Source: Micractinium sp. NFX-FRZ (lineage: Eukaryota > Chlorophyta > Trebouxiophyceae > Chlorellales > Chlorellaceae). Taken from it: a stretch of 56,281 bases of DNA. The position numbers were made by a program, and so were the translations under genes. Under the pieces are notes generated by a model, which did not search any database, was not told where the DNA came from, and saw only the letters and a program-made list of their open reading frames with translations. Within the stretch, counting starts at the first letter, position 1; each line of letters starts with the position of its first letter. Of this stretch, positions 34,201-44,238 are shown in pieces. The stretch is taken from contig JAPTJF010000412.1 in assembly GCA_029339195.1 (NCBI GenBank), positions 1 through 56,281 on the forward strand. Reading direction: 5' to 3'.

Positions 34201-36596
34201 ATCACCGGCGACGGCGGCACCTTCAACTGGGCCGCCCCCGAGCAGCTCATTGGCCTCAAGTGCACGGCCAAGGCGGACGTCTACTCCTACGGCCTGGGTG
34301 AGGCTGCTGCGATGGCTTGATGGTTGGGCAGGGGCATTGGTGGTCTCACTGTGGTTTGTACAAGGATCGTGTGTTTGGGCGGCCACCCTGCGGGGTATGG
34401 GTTGGCAGCTGAGGTGCCTGGTGGGTGCTGGGTGTTATATTCGTGACGGAAGCTGCCTCGCACGCCTGCTGCAATGCTGACAGCTGCTGTGCAACACGGG
34501 GTAGTGCCAGGAGTACATTACATTGCAACTGCCCGGGCACCTCCCTGCCCCCACACCCTCCTGCCCTCGCCATCTCCCCCCACCTCCTGCCACCCACATC
34601 ATCCTGCGCACACATCCTTCTGTCCCCACAACCTCCCCCCCCACGCCCCCTCCTCCCCCCTCCCCCCTCCCTGCAGTACTGTGGGAGCTGTGCACCCGCG
34701 AGCTGCCGGTGCGCGGCCAGATCCGGGACATCCGCATCCCGCAGGAGGCGCCTCAGATGGTGGCAGACCTGATCAGGTGGGGGGACTGCCTGCTCCTGCT
34801 GCTAGGACCGAACTGGAACTAGTACTCTCTAAGTTGGTGGGGTAGTGAAGTCCAGTCAGTAGTGGAGGGTGTGAGGTGCTTACAAAGAGCTCACCTGTTG
34901 TGTTTGGGTGGGTCAGCACAACGATTGCGTGGCAGACCCCATCAGGTGGGGTTGATCTGCTCCTGCTGCCTGCATGGGGCAGCGCAGGTCAACGCAGGTC
35001 AACGCAGTGGGGTGTGGTTCAGTGGGGCTGCGCGGCTCAAGCCTGGGGCGCAGTTGCATGGCGCAGTGCAGCCCAGGTTTGGGGTGTAGCCCAAGCCAGA
35101 GGTGTAGTTGAGTCAGGGCAGGGTGAGGTCGACCTGTTCGGGTGGGCCTGGCCCTCGACAACACCGGGCGGAAGGAGAGCGTATCAACAGCTACACAGGA
35201 GGCGCCCATACGAGCGTCCCCCACGCCACGCTGCACTGCGCCTCGAGCTCTCTCACTGCTGCCACCAAGCACCCATGCCCGCGTACCCCGCCTCCCACCC
35301 CGCCCTCCCACCCCCTGCCCCTCCCCCCTTTTATCACTACTCAGGGAGTGCCTGAACGTCGACCCCGCCAAGCGCCCCAGCATGGAGGAGATCATCCGGC
35401 GCCTCACGGTGCGCACGCTGTGCCACGACGTGCTGGGCCTGCTGTGGTGGAGGCGCGCCTGGCCACTTTTGCCCGCCTCTATTCATGCATTCACGCCATC
35501 CGCTCCAGCACCTGACCGCCGCCTCTGTTGCCCTCCCCTGGTGCAGGCTGAGAAGGCTCGCATGGCCAGCGAGGCCTCCTCTGGCAGCGGCAGCATCTCC
35601 AGCTCCGGCCAGCTCCCCCACCGCCGCGCCGGCAGCTCTTCCAACGGCTCCGCCTCCCGCGCCCTGGCAGGCTTCCCTGGAACCTCCCTGCACGACACCA
35701 GCGACAAGAGCAGCGCCTTCAACGCCAACACCTCCACCGGGGCGGGCACCGGAGCCAGCGGCAGCGCCGGCGCCGGCGCCGGCAGGGGTGGCTCTTCGTC
35801 TTCAGACGGCGGCGCCGGCTCCTCTGCCGGCGGCGTGCGCGCACGCGGCAACGGCAGCATCGACTCCTCCCTGTGGCGTGCCAACAGCACCACCGCGGCT
35901 GGCAGCCAGGCTGGCGGGCACGAAGACATTGCCTCCTTTGACGGCATGCCGGTGGGCGGGAGCGCCAGCGCGGCAAACGGAGGATCCGGCCCCGCCGCCG
36001 CCGGCCCCAGCGGCAACGGCAGCTACGACGGCATGTCGGTGGGCGCCGGCCTGGGCCCCAGCAACGCAGGCAGCGCCTGGGGCGCGGGCTCCTCCTCCAC
36101 AGGGGGCGGCGGCAGCAGCGACGGCGGCGGCAGCTCGCTGTTTGCTGGCTCCGCGTGGGCTACGGGGCGCCCGGCCGCGGCCGCCGCTGCGGGCGCCCCT
36201 GCCCTGGCCCCTTCGATCTTCGAGGGCTCTGCCTGGGCGGCCGGCCGCCCCGCGGCTGCGCTCAGCCACGCCAGCGGCAGCGCGTCTGACGCCGCCTCTC
36301 TGGGTGGCACCAGCCTGGGTGCCCACCCCTCCATTGGCGGCGTGTTCCAAAACTCGCCCTGGTGGGGCGGCTCTGCCGCCAGCGGCAGCCAGGCGGGCGG
36401 CGCCAGCCTGGCCGCCGGCGCCGGCTTCCCAGGCGGCAGCTCCGCCGGGATGAGCGTTGGCGGTGCCAGCCAGGGCGCCAGCACGGACGGCGGCGGCTCG
36501 GGCATCGGCAGCGGCACCAACAGCCTGTATGGCGCGCTGTGGCTGGGCGGCAACGCCTCAAACGACAGCAAGGACTGGCCCAATGGAAGTAGGTGA
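28294..36596 (+). CDS. leucine-rich-repeat receptor-like protein kinase
   Basis: Putative plasma-membrane receptor kinase. Exons: 28294-28393, 28511-28655, 28837-28926, 29235-29477, 29817-30059, 30313-30789, 31261-31500, 31698-31800, 32100-32312, 32577-32753, 33147-33287, 33440-33514, 33742-33892, 34166-34297, 34677-34776, 35345-35408, 35547-36596; 1247 aa. Order: signal peptide (1-26), Cys-containing N-cap, fifteen LRRs of mostly 27 residues (113-513, pattern LxxNxLSGxLPxxWG), Cys-rich C-cap, TM helix (about 575-599) with a basic stop-transfer end, kinase domain (about 665-900), and a 349-residue Ser/Gly/Ala tail. Kinase motifs: GAGAYGQV, VAVK (Lys692), HFDCKSPN (Asp782) in place of HRD, DVG (Asp800) in place of DFG, AAPE (823-825). 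Catalytic Lys and both Asp are kept, so it could be active, as a non-RD type. Introns 6 and 15 carry junction copies. Extracellular ligand unknown. Confidence 0.92.
29526..29637 (+). repeat. 40-bp tandem repeat in receptor-kinase intron 4
   Basis: Three near-perfect head-to-tail copies of a 40-bp unit beginning CATCCGGGTGTCTGCCTGCT (29526, 29566, 29606; the last copy partial). The copies touch, so this is a minisatellite, not a spaced array. Confidence 0.92.
30845..31085 (+). repeat. degenerate G-rich minisatellite in receptor-kinase intron 6
   Basis: About six or seven loose copies of a 35-40 bp unit (GAGGCTGTGAGGCGGGTGGG type) rich in GGGTGGGG. It lies upstream of a decoy copy of the exon 7 acceptor. 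Confidence 0.7.
31124..31158 (+). repeat. decoy copy of receptor-kinase exon 7 acceptor edge
   Basis: It matches the true junction starting at 31256 (GCAG/GTCCCTGGCCCACAAC) at an offset of 132 bp with few changes. The copy keeps CTGCAG and still reads SLPHTQPTG against SLAHNQLTG. Confidence 0.85.
34929..34970 (+). repeat. copy of receptor-kinase exon 15 donor edge
   Basis: It repeats the exon 15 end and donor (GGCAGACCTGATCAG/GTGGGG, around 34762-34782) about 169 bp downstream, inside intron 15. The AG/GTGGGG donor is preserved. Confidence 0.82.
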
Positions 36597-38118
36597 AAGT
36601 AGTTGATTGAGAGCCCGCTGCCAAAGCGAGGCCTGTTTGTCCTTTCCCGACCGTCTATAGTCCCTCTCTGCCCTCAATTCATGCCACGGGATGCCATTGA
36701 CATGCATGCCCGCCTGCTCACCCCGCCTCCCTTTCCCACCCCTTTTCCTCCACCCTCCCTTGAACTGCCGCTCAGTACCCACCCTGACCCCTATGCATCA
36801 CCACCAGCTGCTGCCGCAGCGGGCAGCCCTTGAAGCGCAAGGCTGCCGCCGGATGTTGAGGCCAATTGTCCGCACTTTTCTATTTCCCTGCCCCCTCCTG
36901 CCTTCCTCCTAATCTGCCAAGACCACAACACGACTCCCGCCCACCTCGCACCCTGGCTTTTTTCCCTATTCATTCGCCTTTTTCATTCCGGGCTGGCTGC
37001 CCTGTGACGCAGGCACGCAAGCGGCAGATGCAAAATGGACTGGCCACGCCCAGTTTTTTGCTTTCTTGCAACGTTATCTTTCTCTCTCCCTGCCACCTGT
37101 ACCCGGGCCCAGCGCACAGTAAGGGTTTTAGCTGTGAACGAACATCACTCACTTGTGACAACCAGAACACAGGGAGACAGAAAGGTGCGGAGCAGCAGCG
37201 ACGAATGCTGCAGGGGGAACAGAGGGGACTATGAACCAAAGGGGAAACAGGGAGGAGCAATGCACTGCAGTCATGTTTGGTGAGGCGTTTCCGGAGCAGT
37301 GCCGCTGTCGCAGATTCCGGCTGGCGGCAGGGGATGGCGGTGCCTGCTAGGCCCACACCACCGCTGCGCGGCTGCAACAAGGGAATAGGTTTGCGGAGAG
37401 TTGTACATTGCAACTACTTTGGGCCAGATGCCCGGTCTCAGGCAGCCCTCTTCAGTGCTGCTGCCACCGGAGCCCTATATGGCTGGGCGCCCGCTCCTCT
37501 CCCGCAGCGGCGCCGCCCGCCAGCGCCGGTTGGGGAGATATGCTACCCGCCTGTCGCAGGCTCAAAGCCTCCTGGTGGCGGGGTCAGGCGGGCTACTGCA
37601 CTCCAGGGGGAGCAGATCGTGAGGCAAGCTGCCACAGCCGGAAGAGCCAGCGCTGCCGACTGCGGTGCCCAGGTGCTGCTGCCCGGCCTTGGGCGCCCTG
37701 GCTTCCATGGCCACGCCTGCTCTGCCGTCCCCTGCAGGCCAATTCTGATTGCCGTGAAGCTGTTGCAGAAGCCAATGAGCAACGGTTTCGAGCGCCATGA
37801 CCAAGGAAGAAACCCTCGCTGGTAACAAACGGTGGCTTGTTGCGTCCTCAGCTCTCTGGCTCTTCATCCCTTCTGGCTGTGTGCTGCACCTTGGACAGCG
37901 TGTTCAGTGTGCGAGCAGCGCGCACTTAACGCTGAGAGACGAGGCACCCCCGTCATACTGACACAGGTACCTGGTTTGCCTCGCAGATCTATGTGCAGAC
38001 CAGCAGCGGTGCTCTCATGAGAGCGGTGGGGGCCTTGGACCCCCACCGTCCTTCCCTGCACCATTTGTTCGCAGGCACTGTCGCTCCCAGCGAACCCCTT
38101 GCCCTCGGCCCGCCAGCC
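36597..38118. other. receptor-kinase 3' flank to MYND upstream, no supportable gene
   Basis: A 1.5-kb stretch with a C/T-rich first half. A plausible acceptor near 37738 (CCCTGCAG) is followed by a short open segment (ANSDCREAVAEANEQRF then stop), but no upstream exon or family match could be joined to it. A nine-codon open frame starts at ATG 37991 and ends in a TGA that overlaps ATG 38017. Confidence 0.4.
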
Positions 38119-39574
38119 ATGGCAGAGCAGCCCCTCGGGTCGGAGTTCCTGCTGCGCCGCCTGCAGCGGGCGGCAGCCATCCCCCCTGCCGAGCGCTCGC
38201 CCGACGTCGCCGCATTCGTGGAGTCGGTGCAGCTGCTGCGCGAGGCATGCGACCTGCTGCCGCTGACAAGCGACGGCAGGCCTGCGCTGCAGCTTGGCAG
38301 TGCCGAGGTCCACCAGCAAGCGACGCTGGCACTGCTCAAGGCAGCGCGAGCCCACTACATCTGCCCGTTCAACCCTGCCAGCGATAAGAAGGCCAGCGCC
38401 CATTTGCAGGCCTGGTGCACAGCCCTCAAAACGGTCAACTGCAACTGTCTCACTTCTCTCCTGCTACTGTACGCAAGGCTAGTGCACGCTGGCACCGCCA
38501 ATCTCGAGATGGTGGGCGCCACAGCCGCTGCCGTGCTAGAGCCGCTCCTAGATCCAGCTCAGCAGCAGGCTATCAGCGGGCAGCTTGCTCAGCTGGCAGC
38601 CGCCCACCCGGGGCAGCCGCTGCTGAGCTTCAAACAGCTGCACTACGCCTGCTGCTGCACCATCGTGCAAGCCTTGGGACATGTAAGCGGCTCGCATCAG
38701 CGGCACACAGCTCCCACTGGATCTCAGCACCAAGTGGAGGGCGCTGAGCAGAGTGCTGCACTTGCTTGGCGCCGGGCGGCGGCCTGGGTGGCGCGTTTTA
38801 CATGCGCTACCATTATCGAGTTGGAGCCTCAAAACCCCAAGAGCTATGATGTGGCAGCTGTAGCAGAGGGTGTAGTTGCAGCTGCGACGGAGGCTTCACC
38901 GGCTGCAGCTGCACAGCAGATGCTGAGAACAGCCGAGATCCTCGTCCAAGGCGCCCAGCTGGCGCGCCAGCAAGGCAACATGTTCCTCACAGCCTGCTGT
39001 GCTGCAGGCGCCGTGATGCAGGCTTCCCCATTTGCACGAACCCACCATGCCAGCTGGCAGGCAGCGGTGGCAGCTTTTGAGGGCGCAGAAGCAGCAGTGC
39101 ACGCCTGCAAGAGGCTGCTTCCAGCACTGTGGGTTGGCGCTGCGGAGGCAGATGTTCAGATGGCACAGCAAACAATCCAAGTTGTTCAGAGGCAGCTGCA
39201 AAGCCCGCACACCGCAGGCAGTGCAAGCGCCGGCCTTGCAGCTCTGAGAAGCATCGCCGAATCAACCGTCGCTGGTCTGCGCCGCCTGGGCACGTGCGAC
39301 GGCTGTGGGCAGCGGGCTGTGGGCCTGCGCCGCTGCGCCCGCTGCCAGACGGCGCAGTACTGCAGGTGAGGCGGGGGTGGCTGGGGGCCCAGTGTTGTGC
39401 TGTTCTGTGGTGCTTGCTTCATGCGTGCCATGCACGCATGTCACACTATGGTACTGTCACGCGTGCTGGCTCGCCCACGTTCCAATGCCTGCCCCTCGCT
39501 GGCTGCCTGCCTGCAGCAGCGAGTGCCAGCACAAGCACTGGCGCGCCCACAAGCGGGACTGCCGCCAAGCCTGA
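38119..39574 (+). CDS. MYND zinc-finger protein
   Basis: Function unknown; MYND fingers usually bind proline-rich peptides in chromatin or signalling partners. Exons: 38119-39365, 39517-39574; 434 aa. The first about 390 residues are Ala/Gln-rich and predicted helical, with no domain I recognise. The C-terminus is a complete MYND finger: ligands C393, C396, C406, C409, C415, C419, H427 and C431 in the canonical spacing (CDGC, CARC, YCSSECQ, HKRDC). The single intron splits the finger between YC and SSECQ in phase 2 (AG/GTGAGG). The start was chosen at the ATG in GCCATGG context; ATG 38017 in the same frame would add 34 residues. No SET domain is present, so it is not a SMYD methyltransferase. 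Convergent with the DnaJ gene. Confidence 0.85.
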
Positions 39575-40240
39575 GACACAGCCGCGGGCAGCGTGCAGCA
39601 ACTGCCAGCCTGCGTACATGCCGCGTCGGCTGCGCTCCCACCTCAGCTTGCCAACACTGATCCCCCAACAGGCCACCACCCGCGGCATGCGGGTGCCCGT
39701 CAATTTACTTCTTGTCTACTGCATGCAGTGCCCCTTCCCTAGTGTCCCAACGAGTGTGACCTGCCAGCTTTCCGCCCTGCCATTCCCTCACACCGTGCGC
39801 ACAGCCTAGCGCAGAGACAGGCACCCACAGCGCCACCTGCCCTGCTCTTGTCCGGCGGGCCCTTTTCCGTCACTTCAGGCGTGAGGATGTTTACAATGCC
39901 CATTTTTGAAAAAGGGGAATACAGGGGAGGTGTGGAGCAGCGACTGCGAAGTGCTGGAGGCGGTGACGGAGGGGACGGAAGCAATACGAGCTGGCAGTCA
40001 GGGGAGAGAGAAGGGGATCGGCTGTGTGATGATACATGGGTACACACGCTTGCTCGCAGTAAGTGCACGCTGGAGGACCGCAGTGTGGGAGCCGGGTCAT
40101 GGGAAGCGAGTTTGTTCCCCAAAGCAGGCCATGCACGGGGTAGAGGGGACCCAGCCAGCATCTTTCAAGCTATCAACTGCACTGTCGACGGCTCTCCCCC
40201 TCGCTTGCTTCGCTCGTGGACGTTACGTTCTGCCCCCGCC
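39575..40240. other. convergent MYND / DnaJ intergenic region
   Basis: Holds both 3' UTRs. A TGTAA motif for the DnaJ transcript lies on the minus strand at 39895-39891. No other gene is supported. Confidence 0.55.
39891..39895 (-). terminator. TGTAA polyadenylation motif (DnaJ gene)
   Basis: TGTAA on the transcribed strand, 346 nt behind the DnaJ stop; plausible chlorophyte poly(A) element, function inferred. Confidence 0.45.
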
Positions 40241-43200
40241 TCACATCTTGTCCCTCAGAAGCGCCTCCAGCTGCTGCCGCTCCGCCTCGCTGAGCTGTTT
40301 GCGGGGGAAGGCAATGTCAAAACTGCATGCAGCCGCCGCAGGGTGCCACAAGAGCAACATGGGAAGAGTCAGTACGAGGGGCCAGCAGCGCACCGGAGCC
40401 AGCGGGGGCAAGCGGTGTCAAGCCTGCGGTACCAAGTTGTCACACACGGCACAGGCTGGAAGCGGTACCAAGTTGTCAAACACGGGACAGGCTGGAAGCG
40501 GTACCGCTTCAGGCAATGGGTGGCACGCCTGGGCGGGCGGGTGTTGCCAAATGCACTCTGGCACCCGCCCCACTGTGCACAGCAATTGCCGAGCACCTGC
40601 GTGCCACCACACACCCAGTCTACCTGCCAACGCCTCAAAAGAGCAAGAGTTTTCATTCCCCCCTCACCGTATGCGCAGGTTGCCCTTGGCGCCGGTCTTG
40701 CTGCTGGGCATGCCTGCGGCAGGGGGACACCACACGGCGGGGACTCGGGCTCCAGGACGAAGCGGGGAAAGCATGCATGCAATTCACAGACGCCAGTTGG
40801 GGGCTGGTTCTGCTGTCCTGCAGCACAGCACAGCGCAGCGCAGCACAGCACAGCACAGCACAGCCCAGCCCAGCCCAGCCCAGCCCAGCCCTGAGGCTGA
40901 CCCCCCAGGCTGGGGACCCCTAGAGGCCCCCTGCTGCACGTTCCTGCCCCTCCCCCCACGCACCTTCGCCCACCACCACGCGCTCGTAGCCCGGCCGCAC
41001 CACCTCCTTCAGAGGCACCCGCAGGATGCGGCCGTCCAGAGAGGGGATGTCGACGGTGCCGCCGCCCAGCGCCTTGCTGCTTGCATACATATTGAGTAAG
41101 CATGAGAAGAAAGGTGAGTTACAATCAAGATCGGGGATGTGGGCACCTGCAGTATGCAATCTGCCCCTCAGGGAGAGGTGATGCCAGGTCATGTCCATCC
41201 CTCTCAGCATCACATCGGCAGGCACACCCACACAACCAACACAACCCACTGCACCCACCCACCTGAGCGGGATGCGCTGCTGTGCCACCAAGTCGTCTCC
41301 CTCTCGCTTGAACGTGGGGTGGGGCTTCTGCCGCACCACAAACACAATGTCCTGCGCCGGCTGACCCGGCAGCTCGTCGCCCTTGCCTGCGGGTGTGGGG
41401 GGGGTGGGATGAGGGCGATGGCGGAGGGTGAGAGGCAGGCTCACGCCAAGGGCATCTGAGACGTGATGGCCCTGCCATCTTTCCAACCCGCCTCTCCCGG
41501 GTGCGCACTCCCCTCCCTGCGCCTCCCCTGCCCCTCTGCATGATGAGGCACTCACCCGCAAACGTGATGCGTGTGCCGTCCTTCCACCCCGCCTTGACAG
41601 GGATCTCCAGCGTCTCCTCGACAGGCATCGCCTTGCCGCTGGCGCCGTCCACAATGTTGCGCGTCACCTGGCGGGTCGGCGGAAAATTTGGGGATTGGGT
41701 TTGGGGATCGAGTCGGGAGTTGGCGTGCGTGAGGCACGGAGAGGCAAGCAGCGGCTTGGCGGCGTGCTGCTGGGGCCATCAAAGAAAGCTTGGAGTGGCT
41801 TGGCGGGGGATGCATTGATGACAGTCTGGGTTGGCGTCAGAAACGGGGTAGCGCCCTGCCGCTGCTGGCTGCGACAATCATGCCCAAACCACTGTGTCTT
41901 TCATGACAAAACACTGCCGCTCCTCCTCACCTTCCGCCGCTTGGTGCAGCCGGTGTACAGCTCCTCCAGCGTCAGGTTCAGCGGCACCTGCAGCAGCAAT
42001 TTGAGAGTGGGAGCAGAGCGGTTGAAGGCACAATGGCAGTCTCTAACAGCATGTACTGCCAGTGTGTACCTCCTCACGATTGAGGATAAGTAAGGTTGAG
42101 CAGCACCGCAGCAGCAGAGAGTAAGTGAGCAGTGAGGCAACGCATGTGTGCAGCAGCAGGTGCGCAGGCACCCACCAAGCAGCAGGCAAGCAGGCATGCT
42201 GCATCAGCAGAGCGCGTCAGCCCCCTGCCAACGCCCCCGCCGGCAGCCCAGCAGGGTCAGCCCCGCCCTCCCCGCCCCACCTCGATCTTCTGAGGCTCCA
42301 TGGGCGCGTGCCGCCCGAAGCCTCCCCCCATGCCGCCCATGCCTCCGGGCATGCCCCCCATGCCGCCAAAACCTCCAAACCCTCCCATGCCTTCGTCCTC
42401 GTCATCCATCCCGCCCATGCCGCCGCCCATGCCGCCCATGCCGCCGGCCGTTCGGAAGCGCTGGGAGCGAGGGCCGCCGGCGCCGCCCATGCCGCCGCCT
42501 GGGCCTGCAGGTGGGAGGGAGAGGGCGCAAGGGAGGAGAGGGGACAGCTGAGTGAGTCAAGCCACTGGGAACAGTGCGGGCAGGCAATGCAGGCAAAGAC
42601 GGGTCGTTGATGGGGTATCGCGCGGCATGCTGCCCTTGCATGCGTGCCTTCTGCTCTCGCCTAGCACCTGGCATGACCCCACACGGCCAGCGCCCCATGC
42701 TCCCTCACAAGCAGGCTGCTGCCGGGCGGTCACAGGCTTCATATGTAGCGCCTGCCTGCACTTCCCGAAGCACTCTTCCCTTGGACAGCAAGTCCAGCTT
42801 CCATTTAACCACCCACCGCCTGCCCAACCCCGCCTGGGCAGTGCAAGGTGAAGACCAGCGCGTGCCACCTTAATCATGGCAGGCGTGCCATCCTATTCAA
42901 CCCCTGCCCTCCCATCCGGATATGCGGTATGCACTGCTTACGCTTGCGCTTGCCTGTCTGGTAGACTCGCACCCGCGGGCCTCCCGGGCCGCCGCCGCCG
43001 CCCATGCCGCCGCCGCCCATGCCTCCAAACATGCCCCCCAGCCCGCCCATGCCGCCTCCAAACAGGCTCTCAAAGATGCGCCGGGCTGTCTCGTCGTCCA
43101 CGCCATGGTACCCCCCGCCACCGCCGCCGCCGCCGCCAAACCCGGCAAATCCGGCGTCGGGGCCCGCGCCAGGTGGCGGCACCCCGCCCTTCAGCCCCTC

Positions 43201-43961
43201 CTCTCCGAACTGGTCATAGATCTGGCGCTTCTCTGGGTCGTTCAACACCTCATAAGCCTCCGAGACCTGCAGGGGAGGGGCGTGGGTGGGTGGGTGGGGT
43301 GCCAGCGGTGCAGGCGTCGGCAGGCCGTTGAGAGTTCGACCATGGCGCTGGCAGCGTGGCGGGCCTGCGGGCAGCTTGCAGCATGCTGGGGACACATGGT
43401 GCAAGCGCCGGGCTGAGCTCTTGGTCCTGCTTGGGTTGCCCATTCCAGCACACACATGCACCCGGGCCCCGGCCCTCTGCACGGAAGACACCGCCCAACC
43501 AAATGGCCCCACCTCTTTGAATTTCTCGGTGGCCTCCTCCTTGTTCTCTTTGTTGCGGTCCGGGTGCCACTTCAGCGCCTGCTTTCGGTACGCCTGCAGC
43601 AGGGGGTGGGCAGCATGCGCAGCAGCGAATGTAGGGGGGTGGTGCGCCGCTTGGTCCCACACTGGCAAACACTTTCAACCCTGATTCACCCCTTCGAAGC
43701 CCGCCAGGCCTCACCTTTTTGAGCTCATCCTCTTTGGCGTCCTTCTTCACGCCCAGTATCTGCACGGGGCAGCAGTCGTGTGTGATGGAATGCACCATCG
43801 GCATCAGTGATAGAATGCACCATCAGCAGCCAGCGGAAATGGCGGTCGGTGAGGGCGGCGCACCACCGCAACCTGGCGGCAACGGTACCAAACAAAGGAG
43901 GGGCAGGGACCTTGGCGCGTCCCGCAGCCCCCGAACCTACCGCATAGTAATCTTTCCCCAT
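40241..43961 (-). CDS. class B (DNAJB1/Sis1-type) DnaJ co-chaperone
   Basis: Hsp40 that delivers clients to cytosolic/nuclear Hsp70 and stimulates its ATPase. Exons: 43961-43941, 43759-43715, 43593-43513, 43266-42942, 42504-42281, 41987-41931, 41667-41556, 41386-41263, 41076-40964, 40713-40668, 40322-40241; 409 aa. The J domain begins MGKDYYAILGV and has HPD at 32-34 (LKWHPDRNK). A long Gly/Met/Phe-rich linker with many GGMGG units follows. The C-terminal substrate-binding domains show [67 protein letters not shown] and the final [14 protein letters not shown]. No CxxCxGxG zinc region is present, so it is class B. First exons are very short (21 and 45 nt). No clear heat-shock element was found upstream. 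Confidence 0.95.
40821..40893 (+). repeat. CAGCA/CAGCC pentamer microsatellite in DnaJ intron 9
   Basis: A run of CAGCA-type pentamers passing into perfect CAGCC repeats. Similar, shorter CAGCA/CGGCA runs occur in ERO1 intron 7 near 3327-3392. Confidence 0.88.
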
Positions 43962-44238
43962 GTGATGGCCACCCTACGCTGGGTGTGCGCAGGCAAGAAG
44001 GGTTGTGTCGTCGTGCTTGCTGCCCGGTGTCGCTGCTGTGTATGTGGGCGATCAGAGTGCCCCCAGAGAGTTAAGACCGGGTTTTGAGGCGGGAACCCGC
44101 GAGCCAGGCAGTGTAGAGCAATCGAGAGGCGTCTAGAGGCAGGAATGGCCAACTGGACTTTGCCGCCGTGGCACGCCCTCATCTTGAAGGGTAAGGGGCT
44201 CGGTTGCTTCGCAGACGTGCGTGAGTGCTCAGGAAACC
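43962..44238. promoter_or_regulatory. divergent DnaJ / MYB upstream region
   Basis: 277 bp between opposite start codons. A small inverted repeat (CGGGTT ... AACCCG) lies near 44078-44099. No TATA box or heat-shock element is clear. Confidence 0.45.

Noticed and set aside
37277..37825. 182-codon open frame between receptor kinase and MYND gene
   Set aside because: No recognisable domain, no supportive splice or start context; kept only as an unexplained region.
44078..44099. CGGGTT/AACCCG inverted repeat as an operator
   Set aside because: A six-base stem in GC-rich DNA is expected by chance; no known factor site matches.
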